From assembly GCA_031549685.1 (NCBI GenBank), contig JAVBPG010000012.1:31344-95343 (forward strand): a DNA stretch of 64,000 nt, given 5' to 3'. The first letter of the stretch is position 1. Each line of letters starts with the position of its first letter. Source of the DNA: JAITMY01 sp031549685 (GTDB lineage: Bacteria; Bacteroidota; Bacteroidia; Bacteroidales; UBA932). A program made the translations under genes and the position numbers. The notes beneath the pieces are model-generated. The model was not told where the DNA came from, searched no databases, and was given only the letters and a program-made list of their open reading frames with translations. Of the stretch, positions 1 through 9,261 are shown in pieces.

Positions 1-1474
1 CTACCTGCACTGTACTCCGCTCAGTATTGGCCTTGTGCTGCTGCTGCTCATCCTCTCCGTTTTATCGCACCAGCTGGCCCTTTTGGTGGTTTACGTTATA
101 GGCTTCTACCACTTTGTAACCTTTCTCATCAGCCTCTTCGGAAAAAAACGCAACTTCTTGTCCGTCAACGCTATTATAGCGTACATTTTTACCATCTACG
201 GATTGATTTTGTTTGTTCCTGCTTTTCAGGAGTTCGTAAGGGGATTTCTGGCCATGTTCCTGCCCTCGGGCATAGTGGAATGGGTAATTCCCAAGTTTGA
301 GCGGATACTGCAGCTTACAAAAGAGAAACCGTTTGAAGTTTTTAATATTTACTGGGGCGTTGTAAAAACCGATTACTCTTCACTTTACCTTTTGGGCTTA
401 CTGGGAGCGGTGCTGGGGGTGCTAAGATTTAAGAACGCGGGCTGGTATAACCTCCTTCTTTTTGCGGTTCCTTTTTTGCTCATGAGCTTCCTTTTCCGTG
501 AGCCGTCGCTGCCGCGCTACCTCATTTACGTGTATCCTTTTTACTTGTGCGCCATTGCGCTGGTGTTTTCCGAACTTGTATTTTGGTTCAACCGTTACGT
601 GGAGCATAAGCAGGCGCGCAACGCGCTGCTGCTTATGCTGATAGTATCCATCGTTGCGTTCTCGCCGGCAAAGTCGTCTTGGGCAATGGTAACCCGTAAG
701 GCGCACGGTCAGGTAGTGCCTAAAGAATTGTCGGTGTGGTATTTTCCCGATTGGAAGTTTGCGCTGAAGAAAATCGGCCCCATGCTCAAGGATGAGGACG
801 TTGTGCTTTCTACAATGAGCCTGTATCCCAACTTTTACTTGAACCGCGATGTTGTATTTTTCAGGCAGCGATACTACAACACAAAAAGCCACGCGTATGA
901 AAATCTCCTGCCGGACACTACGACTTCAAACGCCTCGTCGGTTGAAGCGCTGGTAAGGCTATACAGCTCGTCGAAAAGCGGGTGGCTGCTGGCCGACTAC
1001 TACTTTAACAACGTGATGACCGACCCTGCGGCGCGTGATTTTGTAATTCGCAACTCGGACCTTATGTACTCGCTCAGCAACGAGTATGTAAAAGTTTTTC
1101 ACTGGGACCATTCGCAGCCCAGGCGCCACGTCAATACCATGGCGGAGCTGCTTACTCAAGCATTCCCCGCCACGTTTGAGTACTCAATAAATCTACCGGA
1201 TTTGAGCGGTAAAACGGTGGAGATTATACTAGAGGCTGAGGGCATGCGCTACGATAATGAGCTGCTGGTGGTGTTTAACAATAGGGCCATGGGTGTCCCG
1301 CTTAAGTCCTCCCGAAACCAGGGAGGCGGCCGGCAAACTTTTGTGTTCGCGCTTCCGGCCAACTTAGTAAAGGTAGGTGAGAACAAGGTGCACTTTGCCT
1401 ACAATACAAACGAGTATCGCTACAATAAGAATGCTAAGGTGGCGGTATATAGCTTAAACATGCAGTGGCGCTAA
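1..1474 (+). CDS. Membrane glycosyltransferase-like protein (GT39/ArnT type), 3' part
   Basis: The frame is open from the first base of the window, so the true start lies upstream and only the C-terminal part (about 490 residues) is seen. It has about six hydrophobic segments in the first 215 visible residues, then a long soluble C-terminal domain of about 260 residues. This resembles the C-terminal half of dolichyl-phosphate-mannose or ArnT-like transferases, which move a sugar from a polyprenyl phosphate donor on the periplasmic side of the inner membrane. The catalytic N-terminal loops are outside the window, so the class is inferred from the membrane layout and the Pro/Tyr-rich segment RYLIYVYPFYLC. 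Its stop codon directly abuts the stop of the convergent M16 peptidase gene. Confidence 0.55.
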   Translation, partial: YLHCTPLSIGLVLLLLILSVLSHQLALLVVYVIGFYHFVTFLISLFGKKRNFLSVNAIIAYIFTIYGLILFVPAFQEFVRGFLAMFLPSGIVEWVIPKFERILQLTKEKPFEVFNIYWGVVKTDYSSLYLLGLLGAVLGVLRFKNAGWYNLLLFAVPFLLMSFLFREPSLPRYLIYVYPFYLCAIALVFSELVFWFNRYVEHKQARNALLLMLIVSIVAFSPAKSSWAMVTRKAHGQVVPKELSVWYFPDWKFALKKIGPMLKDEDVVLSTMSLYPNFYLNRDVVFFRQRYYNTKSHAYENLLPDTTTSNASSVEALVRLYSSSKSGWLLADYYFNNVMTDPAARDFVIRNSDLMYSLSNEYVKVFHWDHSQPRRHVNTMAELLTQAFPATFEYSINLPDLSGKTVEIILEAEGMRYDNELLVVFNNRAMGVPLKSSRNQGGGRQTFVFALPANLVKVGENKVHFAYNTNEYRYNKNAKVAVYSLNMQWR

Positions 1475-2713
1475 CTATTTGATTCTATCGTAGTACAGCG
1501 TCGAGCAGTTTTCTTTTCTGAAAATAGCGCCGGCTACGCGGCGAATATCGTCGGCGGTAACGCGGCGGTAGCTTTCAATGTCGGTGTTGACGAGGTTAAT
1601 GTCGCCGATCATTTCGGCGCAGGCAATGGCCACTACCTTTTGCATCACGGTGGTTTCGGCAAACACGTGCATGCTCTCCATCTTGTTCTTTACCTTTTCC
1701 AGCTCGTAGTCCGAAACGTTTTCATCGCATAAGCTTTGCAGCTCCCTTTCCACCGCGGCTTCGGCCTGCGGCATGGTGGTTTGCGGCAGCAGGTGTCCGG
1801 TTACGGTTACCAGCCCCGCGTCGATGTCGCCCGTGATGTAGGCGTTGGCGTTGCTGAACAGCGGCTGCTCCTGCACCAGGCGGCGGTATAGGCGCGAGGA
1901 TTTTCCGCCGGCCAAAACTTCGGTAATCAAATCGCAGGCGTGGTAGTTGGGGTGATGGCGGTGCGGCATGTGGTACGCCTTGTAAATGGCTGGTGCGGGT
2001 ACCTGCCGTGCTACGCTGAGCGTACGCTCTTCGGTTTGTTCGGGCTCCTGCGGAATGTTATTTTTCAAAATTTCGCCCTGCGGAATATCGCCAAACCACT
2101 TTTGCGCAAGCGCGAAAACCTGCTCAGGCGCGATGTTTCCGCCAACTACCAGAATGGCATTATTAGGAGTGTAGAATTTTTTTAAAAACGCTTTTACATT
2201 GCTTAGCGTGGCGGTGGTAATGTGCTCGGTGGTTTTACCAATGGTATTCCACTGGTAGGGGTGAACTTTGTATGCCAAGGGGCGCAGCAGCAGGTTTACA
2301 TCGCCGTAAGGCTGATTTAAATATCGCTGGTTAAATTCTTCTACTACAACGCTTTGCTGTTGCTTGAGCGTTTCGTCGTTGAGTAGGGGATTGAGCAGCC
2401 TATCGCTTTCGAGCCAGAGCGCGGTTTCGATATTTTGCGCCGGCAGCGTAATGTAGTAGTTGGTAAAATCGGCGGTGGTAAAGGCGTTGCACTCGCCGCC
2501 GGCCAGCTGCACGTGCACGTCGTACTCCGGCGCGTTGACCGAGCCGCCGAACATGAGGTGCTCAAACAGGTGCGCAAAGCCCGTGCGTTCGGGGTTTTCG
2601 TTGCGCGAGCCGACTTTGTACAGCAGGTTTACGGTGGCCATTGGCGTGCTATCGTCGTGGTGGGCTACTACGGTAAGCCCGTTGGAGAGTATGCGTTTTT
2701 CGAAGTTAATCAT
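1475..2713 (-). CDS. M16 family zinc peptidase (pitrilysin/processing-peptidase type)
   Basis: A 412-residue protein with the inverted zinc motif HLFEH at residues 48-52 and a downstream VVVEEFNQRY segment that should supply the third zinc ligand (Glu). The N-terminal pattern LSNGLTVV...GSRNE..E..G.AHLFEH is typical of M16B peptidases, which are about 410-430 residues and degrade or process peptides as single-domain dimers. No clear signal peptide is present, so the location is uncertain. The ATG at 2713 is chosen over an in-frame TTG at 2731 because the family homology begins right after it. The gene stands apart from the PUL that follows, separated by a hairpin repeat. Confidence 0.9.
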   Translation of the reverse strand: MINFEKRILSNGLTVVAHHDDSTPMATVNLLYKVGSRNENPERTGFAHLFEHLMFGGSVNAPEYDVHVQLAGGECNAFTTADFTNYYITLPAQNIETALWLESDRLLNPLLNDETLKQQQSVVVEEFNQRYLNQPYGDVNLLLRPLAYKVHPYQWNTIGKTTEHITTATLSNVKAFLKKFYTPNNAILVVGGNIAPEQVFALAQKWFGDIPQGEILKNNIPQEPEQTEERTLSVARQVPAPAIYKAYHMPHRHHPNYHACDLITEVLAGGKSSRLYRRLVQEQPLFSNANAYITGDIDAGLVTVTGHLLPQTTMPQAEAAVERELQSLCDENVSDYELEKVKNKMESMHVFAETTVMQKVVAIACAEMIGDINLVNTDIESYRRVTADDIRRVAGAIFRKENCSTLYYDRIK

Positions 2714-2787
2714 TCGATGAGGTTGTTGCAAAAAGATTGCAAGTTACAAAAATGTGGCAAAATAAAAGCAAATACCTGCCAAACAAA

Positions 2788-2820
2788 ACCCTAACAGGGT
2801 CTTAAAGCCCTGTCAGGGTC
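2788..2820. repeat. Hairpin repeat, ACCCTAACAGGGT family, copy 1
   Basis: ACCCTAACAGGG pairs with CCCTGTCAGGGT across an 8-base loop with one mismatch. Similar hairpins occur at 35836 and 42138, always between genes. It lies between the PUL's last gene and the M16 gene and may act as a transcription end or mRNA stabiliser. Confidence 0.7.
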
Positions 2821-2860
2821 CTGCTTTGCAAAATACATGTGCAAATGCTGATAGTGGCTG

Positions 2861-5446
2861 CTAAATCTCCAGCTGCGGCACTTTGTCCGTCAACTCTACC
2901 GATGTTTTACCATCTTTTATCATGGTTTTTTCGTTGTAGTTCAGCTGCACGTCGCCTTTTTTGTTTTTGATAAAAAGAGCTGATTTGCCGGAGCCCGACA
3001 GGTTGCACTTGACCTCCCACTCGCCCACGCTTATCGTGCCATCTTTGCGTTGAACAGGTGTTACGCCTTGCTCGCTACTATTGCGAGTATTGATAATGGT
3101 CAAAAATCGGTAAACCTTTGCGGGCGCCGTTTCCACGGTTACATGCCAATGATTTTTAAATGGCTCAAAGTTGCCCTTATCGTCAGCGCGGAGCCAGTTA
3201 TCGGCAGGGTAGAAGAACGTGTCGGTTTGCATGGCGCTGGTTTTTCCGGTGCTGAAAATGTACGCGTCGCTTGTCCCGTTGGCCGAGTTGGTAGCCTTAA
3301 TGTGCGCCATGTTTCCACCTTGTGAAATGATTTGCATGGCTTGCTCTACGGTGTGCAGCAGGTAGCTGAATTTTACGGCGGAGTCGGCCTCCAGCTCATC
3401 GTAAATGAGCATTAGCCCCGCGTTGCCCAGCTCTACCACGTGCCGGCGAAACAGCTTGAGGTGATTTTTATCCCAGCCCGTTTTAGGCGAAAGCTCAACA
3501 TCGGCCAGGCGCGCGCGCTCCAGCCATAGTTCGGAGGTAACTTCTCCGTACGCATTTGACGCATCGCCCAATACATACGAAATATTTTGGCCTGAATAGT
3601 AGCGCGGAATCCAAGCAAAGCCCTCAACGCCTATGCGCTGCCCCATGCCGTTAACCAGTATGGTGTTGTGCGCGCGCGTACCTCGATGGCAGTAAATGCT
3701 GTGCTTATCGACAAAGGAAATGTGATGGCCGGAGCTGTAAAAAAGCGATTTTCCGCCGTAAAAAGTATTGAACGCGTTTTGGTTGGCCAAGGCGTGAGAC
3801 GTTGAACCGTAAGGGCTGGAGCGGAATGATAGCATTGCATTCCTGCTGTAATCATCCAGGTCGGAATCGAAAAATGCCAAGCCCGATTGTGGGAAAACGT
3901 ACGCCAGGGGTAGCTCGCTTAGCTTGCCTCGCGGCAGCGGTTTGTCAATCTGAAGCAAGGTCCAGGTTAAATCTCCGGCTTTTGCGAGCAATGCCGAACG
4001 GCGCAGCTTAGGATTTTGCGCAGCAATATGCCGCACGTAATCGCCGGCGTAGGAGCTGCCGGTAAGCCTCGCCAACGCTTCGGCGTAGAGCATCCGGGTA
4101 CCGTCGGGGCTGAGCACTTTTTGGTGCGAGCTACCGTTGCCACCCGATTTCGACGAGGGCATAAAGTTATAAATTACGTACATGATATTGCCCTGGTACC
4201 AAGGGTCGGAGAAGAAGTCGAAGCCGCTGAGGCGCGAGTACAGGTAGGGAACTTCGACCAGCGTGCGGAGGTTTACGCCAAAGTACGAATCGCCGTTGTG
4301 CCAAGCCCCATCCTCGTTTAAGCCGGGGAAGCGCGCCACCCAAACGTTGTAGCAGTAGCTGGCCCATAGCGATGCCTCGGGCAGCTCGCCGTAGGTGGTA
4401 AAGGCAGCCATGGTGAGTATGCGCAGGGTCATTTGCCACACGTGGTTGTCGGCTATGTGTAGCTCCAGGTGGTTGCTGTACTCCCTGTACATTGCACCTC
4501 CCGTGGTGCGAATTTGCTCAAGCAGTATTTGCTTTTGCGCCTCGGTAAGCAGGTTGTAAAAGGCGTCGTACGCCAGCGTGGAGATGGACAAAATAACGGA
4601 GCTGTTGAAGTCGCCTACCACCAGCGGGCTATCGTTCCACGAGATAATTTTCTCAATTCTATCCAGGGCGCCCTTGGCGTACTTGGGGTCCTTGGTAAGC
4701 AGGTAGGAGCGTGTAAGCGCTTCAATGTTTACCTCCTCGCGGTCAACAATGCGGCGGCTTTCGCGCGTTAGCAAAGCGTTGCGCTGCACAGCGTTTGTCA
4801 GCCCTTGCAGCTTGGAGGTGTCAATATCGTTAATGGACGAAATTTTGCTGCCAAGCGCGCCGTCGGCCCGCTTCAGGTACCAGTCGCGCTGCGGTGTTTT
4901 TTCGCACTTTGCAATAAAAGTATCCCAACTTTTTCCGTCCAAAAGTACCCGAGGATGGTAGGCGGGTATTGCGTTGAGCACAAGGTTTGCGGGTGGCGGA
5001 GCGAATGTTGCGGCATTTTTATTTACGGTAAAAGTGTAAATCTTTGACCAAACGTACTTGCCGGAGTTATCGGTGTAGGCGTACTGCCAGTACCAGCTGC
5101 CCATGCCAAAAGCCTTGCCGTGGTTGTAAAAGGGCCAAGGAGAATCGGTTTCTATCACATTTTTTTTCAGCTGCGGGTCTTGTGATAGGCGAATTTTGTA
5201 GCTGATGCTAACCTTTTTTTTGTCCACTCTAAATCCATCGAGTGTGTTGCGTATGTTCTCGTAGGGCAAAGGCCACATGAGCGCTACAGGATTTTTGGTA
5301 AGCGTGCTTTTATCGATGGGATACTCTGTAGCCCGCATTTCGTGCATGAGGCTGGGCTCGGTAATAATAATTCTGTTGTTGGTTGCGGCATATACGATAC
5401 TTATAACGCTGCAAAGCAGAATTGAAATGCAGAATATTTTTTTCAT
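2861..5446 (-). CDS. Heparinase II/III-family polysaccharide lyase with DUF4962-type N-terminus
   Basis: An 861-residue exported protein. Residues 1-20 form a signal peptide ending VYA, so the product is expected in the periplasm. An N-terminal beta region (about 30-165, with GSWYWQYAY) is followed by an alpha/alpha toroid containing DNHVWQ at 333-338. A beta-sandwich follows with SHALANQNAFN at about 550-560 and RGTRAHNTILVNG at 588-600, patterns shared by heparinase II/III lyases whose His and Tyr residues cleave uronic acid linkages by beta-elimination. Next to heparinase I and III genes the likely substrate is heparin or heparan sulfate; a PL21 (heparinase II-like) assignment is plausible but not proven. 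It is the last gene of the PUL and a distant paralog of the upstream gene. Confidence 0.85.
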   Translation of the reverse strand: MKKIFCISILLCSVISIVYAATNNRIIITEPSLMHEMRATEYPIDKSTLTKNPVALMWPLPYENIRNTLDGFRVDKKKVSISYKIRLSQDPQLKKNVIETDSPWPFYNHGKAFGMGSWYWQYAYTDNSGKYVWSKIYTFTVNKNAATFAPPPANLVLNAIPAYHPRVLLDGKSWDTFIAKCEKTPQRDWYLKRADGALGSKISSINDIDTSKLQGLTNAVQRNALLTRESRRIVDREEVNIEALTRSYLLTKDPKYAKGALDRIEKIISWNDSPLVVGDFNSSVILSISTLAYDAFYNLLTEAQKQILLEQIRTTGGAMYREYSNHLELHIADNHVWQMTLRILTMAAFTTYGELPEASLWASYCYNVWVARFPGLNEDGAWHNGDSYFGVNLRTLVEVPYLYSRLSGFDFFSDPWYQGNIMYVIYNFMPSSKSGGNGSSHQKVLSPDGTRMLYAEALARLTGSSYAGDYVRHIAAQNPKLRRSALLAKAGDLTWTLLQIDKPLPRGKLSELPLAYVFPQSGLAFFDSDLDDYSRNAMLSFRSSPYGSTSHALANQNAFNTFYGGKSLFYSSGHHISFVDKHSIYCHRGTRAHNTILVNGMGQRIGVEGFAWIPRYYSGQNISYVLGDASNAYGEVTSELWLERARLADVELSPKTGWDKNHLKLFRRHVVELGNAGLMLIYDELEADSAVKFSYLLHTVEQAMQIISQGGNMAHIKATNSANGTSDAYIFSTGKTSAMQTDTFFYPADNWLRADDKGNFEPFKNHWHVTVETAPAKVYRFLTIINTRNSSEQGVTPVQRKDGTISVGEWEVKCNLSGSGKSALFIKNKKGDVQLNYNEKTMIKDGKTSVELTDKVPQLEI

Positions 5447-5505
5447 TGCAAAAATATTTTGAATGTAAATCTGTTTATTTTTTTAAAAAAACGCTTTAGT
5501 AGTTG

Positions 5506-5571
5506 AGATTGCTTCGTCACGCCACGACGCTTTGATGCACGTCATTGCGAGGAGGAACGACGAAGCAATCT
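5506..5571. repeat. Intergenic inverted repeat between the two lyase genes
   Basis: AGATTGCTTCGTC at 5506-5518 is the exact inverse of GACGAAGCAATCT at 5559-5571, and GTCATTGCGAGGAGG lies inside. It belongs to the GTCATTGCG-type repeats found in most gaps of this PUL. Confidence 0.7.
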
Positions 5572-5598
5572 TAAGCCTCAATGAGGAAAATTTAAATT

Positions 5599-8172
5599 TT
5601 ACTTTTTTACCGCCCGTGTAGAAATAGGTACGTAATCAAGCTCCTCCACCATTTGCTTTTGCCCATCTATCACATCATACAGCAGTGACGATTGCTTTTG
5701 ACGGGAATAGGAAACATTGTCGATAATGATATTTCCGGAGCCATAGCTAAATGCTACATTTTGGATGCTGTTGGCAACGCTAAGGCTTGCTTTTTTGTCC
5801 CAATTGAGCTCGGCTTTAATGCTCCAATCGCCGCATTGGTAAGCGCCGGAGGAGCCTGTTATAGCCTTGGTTGATTCTCCCTCCGGTACGACCTGAATTA
5901 TAGTCAGGATACGATTTTTTGCACAATTTTCAAATTTGGCAGTTAGGTGCCACTGGTTGGGGTATTCCTTGCCGGGGTCGCCTAACGCTAAGTTTGGTGG
6001 TACTACAAACTGGTCGGTTTGCGAAATAGTACACGCTTGGTTGCTGAACAAGCGCGCCACCGATGTGAAATTTTTTGCGGTGTAGCGCGTGGTTAGCTTT
6101 TGCTGCGCTGCGTCAATACTAAATTGTACAGGGCTGTGCATCAGCCAGTCCCAGCGTACAGGCTCGCTTGCCTCCAGCTCATCGTACAGCACCACTACGT
6201 TGGGGTGCAGCATAAGCACATGCCGGCGATAAAGGGTTAGCGGCGTTACGCCAAATCCGTTTTCGATGCTTTGCGCAATGCCCGCCGCTTTGAAATTATC
6301 TATCCACATGGGGTCGTCGCTAATGCCGGAGTATGCGTGCGAGGCATCGCCCAGGCAGTAGGTAATGTTGTCGCCGCCCATGGCGCGTAGCACCTTGCCA
6401 TAACCCTTGGTGCTGAATGGTTGTCCTATTCCGTTGACTAATATGGAATTATGCGCTCTTGTGTGGCGGTACGACATGAGGTTGTGCGCGTCAGCAAAGT
6501 TGAGATAGTAGCCGGTGCTGTGGTAAACATTTTCGCCTTTGTAAAGCAGGTTAAAGCTGTTTTGATCGGCAAGCGTGTGGCTGCCCGAGCCAAATGTGCT
6601 GGAGCGAAAGCACAGGGCGAAATCGTTGTCGGTATTGGTTAAATTGGAGTGTATGGCTACCTCGCCCGCGTCTTGATACCAAACATATTTTGCAATGTTT
6701 TCGAGCGTAGTGGCGGGGTAAGGATATTTGTCGCGCACCATTCGGTAAAGCCTAAATTCGTAATCGGAAAGCAGCGTTGAACGGCACTGCGTAGCATACC
6801 AACCCGCGTAGGTATCGCCTAACTCGCGCGCCAGAAAATCGGCAAAGGCAATACGGCTCCGTGTTGGCACATCGTCGCGCTCGTTGCCATCGCCAAAGCC
6901 AACGCTCTTGGAGCTTGGCGGCCACGAATACAGCAGGGATTTGCCCGCGTTGAGATACCAAGGGTGCTGCAAAAAATCAACTTTGGTAATATACGAAAAC
7001 AGCATCGGCATGTACTGCAACGTTTTGTACTCCGCGCTATAGTAGTAGGTTCCGTTGAGACAAACTCCGTCACGGTTGAAGCCGCTGGCCGGAGCGCGCG
7101 CTGTCCACAGCTCGTAGTAGTACTGAAGCATGGGCAAAACTTCGCTGGTGTACGCTCCTTTGTCAAATAAAAGATATGCACCTTGAAAAAGTACGCGCAT
7201 GTTGTGTTGCCAAAAGTGGTTGTCAAAAATTTGATTTTCCTGATAGCCACAGTACGCTTTGTAGTAGTAGCGCTCCACACGCATTATCAAATTTTCGGCT
7301 CCCAGCTTGTCGCTTGCCGTAAGCTGATCGTAAACAATATCGTAGCCCAATATAAAAATGGTGGCAATATCGGTTGAGCCAAAGTTGGAGGCGAAGAGCT
7401 GCTTATCGGTAACGGTTTTTGCCAGCATGGTACGTAAAATACTTACCACCTTATCGCGGTACTGAGCATCCTGCGTAAGATAGTAGGCCTGGTAGAGGTA
7501 GAGCATGTAGTCCTTTATGTCGCCGGCCTTGTCGTACGGGTTGGCCATGCTGTAGTCGGCGTTCATGGCGGTGGTAGCGCGCGATATGAGCGATTTGTAC
7601 TCCGGATGATTTTTTGCGTTGGCGCGAGCGTCGGTGGCATCATTATCCAAAAAGCAAAAGAGGCGAGGGTAGGCGTTTGGAGTATTTTGGTAAAAAATAT
7701 CGAAGGCAGGTGTCGCAAATTGTGGTGTGCTGTTCTTTACCTCAAAGCTGTACGTTTTACTCCACGCCCCATATACGTTCGCCTTGCTTACCGACCTAAA
7801 ACGCCAGTACCAAAGGCCCACCTCAAGCACTCGGTGCGGGTTGTACATGCACCAAGCGGCCGGCTCGGAGGTAATGGTGCCGGACGATGCGAAAGTGCTG
7901 TCCTGCGATAGCGTAAACTGCAAGTTGTCCGATGTTTTCATGCGCTGCGGCACAACAAGCGGCGAGGGGTTAATAAACAGCTCGTTGCTTATTTTCGGGT
8001 AGGGTTGAGTCCTTGTTTTATCGTGGTACGCCGATGCGGTGTCGGTTGCAGAGGGAGTATCCGGCTTATCGGGAGGAACAAGTTCGTCGCCGTCTCGGTG
8101 GGAGCATGAGATGCCGAAAAATATTGCTGCAATAGCAGCAATAAAAACATTTGTAAAGTGTTGAAAACTCAT
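5599..8172 (-). CDS. Heparinase II/III-family lyase, lipoprotein paralog
   Basis: An 857-residue protein laid out like the following gene. It has a hydrophobic leader ending GISC with Cys23 as the probable lipidation site, then a low-complexity linker rich in Asp, Pro and Thr. A beta domain (GLWYWRFRS, about 119-127) follows, then a toroid with DNHFWQHN at 317-324, and a C-terminal beta region with SHTLADQNSFN and RHTRAHNSILVNG. These match the Hepar_II_III signatures. The linker and lipid anchor suggest a membrane-attached enzyme, unlike its soluble neighbour. It starts 7 bases after the ROK gene's stop, so the two are probably co-transcribed. Sequence identity to the paralog is low outside the motifs, so substrate or bond preference may differ. 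Confidence 0.85.
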   Translation of the reverse strand: MSFQHFTNVFIAAIAAIFFGISCSHRDGDELVPPDKPDTPSATDTASAYHDKTRTQPYPKISNELFINPSPLVVPQRMKTSDNLQFTLSQDSTFASSGTITSEPAAWCMYNPHRVLEVGLWYWRFRSVSKANVYGAWSKTYSFEVKNSTPQFATPAFDIFYQNTPNAYPRLFCFLDNDATDARANAKNHPEYKSLISRATTAMNADYSMANPYDKAGDIKDYMLYLYQAYYLTQDAQYRDKVVSILRTMLAKTVTDKQLFASNFGSTDIATIFILGYDIVYDQLTASDKLGAENLIMRVERYYYKAYCGYQENQIFDNHFWQHNMRVLFQGAYLLFDKGAYTSEVLPMLQYYYELWTARAPASGFNRDGVCLNGTYYYSAEYKTLQYMPMLFSYITKVDFLQHPWYLNAGKSLLYSWPPSSKSVGFGDGNERDDVPTRSRIAFADFLARELGDTYAGWYATQCRSTLLSDYEFRLYRMVRDKYPYPATTLENIAKYVWYQDAGEVAIHSNLTNTDNDFALCFRSSTFGSGSHTLADQNSFNLLYKGENVYHSTGYYLNFADAHNLMSYRHTRAHNSILVNGIGQPFSTKGYGKVLRAMGGDNITYCLGDASHAYSGISDDPMWIDNFKAAGIAQSIENGFGVTPLTLYRRHVLMLHPNVVVLYDELEASEPVRWDWLMHSPVQFSIDAAQQKLTTRYTAKNFTSVARLFSNQACTISQTDQFVVPPNLALGDPGKEYPNQWHLTAKFENCAKNRILTIIQVVPEGESTKAITGSSGAYQCGDWSIKAELNWDKKASLSVANSIQNVAFSYGSGNIIIDNVSYSRQKQSSLLYDVIDGQKQMVEELDYVPISTRAVKK

Positions 8173-8179
8173 AGTTTAC

Positions 8180-9103
8180 CTACCTGTCAAACACCAAGTA
8201 CGCTGCTCCCATGCAGCCTGCCTTATTGCCCAGCTGCGCCGGCTGAATTTTTAAATCTTTGATAGAAATGGGCAGCGCGTGCTGCTTGGCTACCTCCAAT
8301 ATTTTTTCGGTATAAAAGCTACCGCACTCGGCAATGCCACCACCAATAACGATGAGCTGCGGCGAAAAAACGTTGGCCAGGCCTGCGACGGCACGGCCTA
8401 AGTAAAAACAGTGGCGGTTGAAAGCCTCCACGGCCAAGTCCTCGCCGGCCTTATATTTTTCTACAATATACTCGCCGTTAACTTCCTGCGAAACCGCAAT
8501 ATTTTTTTGCGCCAGCAGCGTTTTGTAGTCGCGTATCAGCGCTACGGTGGTGGCGTAGGCCTCCACACAGCCCTGCGCTCCGCAGGCGCACATTTCGCCG
8601 TTGGCTATAAGCGGCGTGTGGCCAAACTCGGCGCCACGGTTTTGGTAGCCGCCAAACAGCTTTCCATTAAAAATAAACGCGCTTCCAATACCTGTTCCCA
8701 CTGTCAAAAATACAACAAATTCCGCACCTTTTCCTGCTCCGTAGGCGTACTCGCCAAGACCCATTACGTTGGCATCGTTATCGGCAACGGTGGGCAAGCT
8801 AAAGCGGTTCTCCACCTCGCGGCAAATGTCCACGTTTTCCCATCCGGGAATATTTTCGGCGCCGCCTACTACTACGCCATCTACAATTACGCCGGGCGAG
8901 CCTATGCCAACTCCTTCAACCTTAAATCCGTTTTGCTTGGCATAGCTGTACGCTTGTTCTACGGCATACTCCAGCTGCTCCAGCGTGGTTTTTCCGTCGG
9001 CAGCGGTGGGCGTTTTTCCGGTAAATAAAAACTCCCCCTGATTGCTAATAAGGGCGTACTTTATAAAAGTTCCGCCCATATCTATTCCTATTGCGTAGCG
9101 CAT
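8180..9103 (-). CDS. ROK-family sugar kinase
   Basis: A 307-residue cytoplasmic protein. It opens with the ATP-phosphate loop GIDMGGTFIKYA (residues 6-17), has DNDAN at 108-112 with the presumed catalytic Asp, GTGIGSAF near 137, and the ROK zinc site GH (161-162) with CACGAQGCVE (172-181). ROK kinases phosphorylate glucose, GlcNAc, ManNAc or fructose. In a glycosaminoglycan PUL the likely substrate is the amino sugar released after lyase, GH88 and sulfatase action, but this is inference from context. The length is normal and all key motifs are present. Confidence 0.92.
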   Translation of the reverse strand: MRYAIGIDMGGTFIKYALISNQGEFLFTGKTPTAADGKTTLEQLEYAVEQAYSYAKQNGFKVEGVGIGSPGVIVDGVVVGGAENIPGWENVDICREVENRFSLPTVADNDANVMGLGEYAYGAGKGAEFVVFLTVGTGIGSAFIFNGKLFGGYQNRGAEFGHTPLIANGEMCACGAQGCVEAYATTVALIRDYKTLLAQKNIAVSQEVNGEYIVEKYKAGEDLAVEAFNRHCFYLGRAVAGLANVFSPQLIVIGGGIAECGSFYTEKILEVAKQHALPISIKDLKIQPAQLGNKAGCMGAAYLVFDR

Positions 9104-9135
9104 AAATTTAAAATCAAAAGTCGTCAGTCCTATAT

Positions 9136-9254
9136 GTCATCCCGAACTTGATTCGGGATCTCCTCGCTAAAGAAAGGGGGTTGGCTTCGCCGAGCTTCAC
9201 TCCGTTTCGGTTGCGGAGCAACGTTTACCCCGACAAGTCGGGGCCCGCAATGAC
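9136..9254. repeat. Intergenic repeat element GTCATCCCGAAC...GCAATGAC
   Basis: Two hairpins (CCCGAACTTGATTCGGGA and CCCCGACAAGTCGGGG) frame a middle part that contains GCTTCACTCCGTTTCGG. That middle recurs in reverse orientation in the next gap, at about 10990-11020, so both gaps hold the same element, inverted. Confidence 0.75.
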
Positions 9255-9261
9255 AAACTAC

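Noticed and set aside
2714..2731. TTG start for the M16 gene
   Set aside because: Adds only six residues with no family similarity; the ATG at 2713 starts at the conserved N-terminus.
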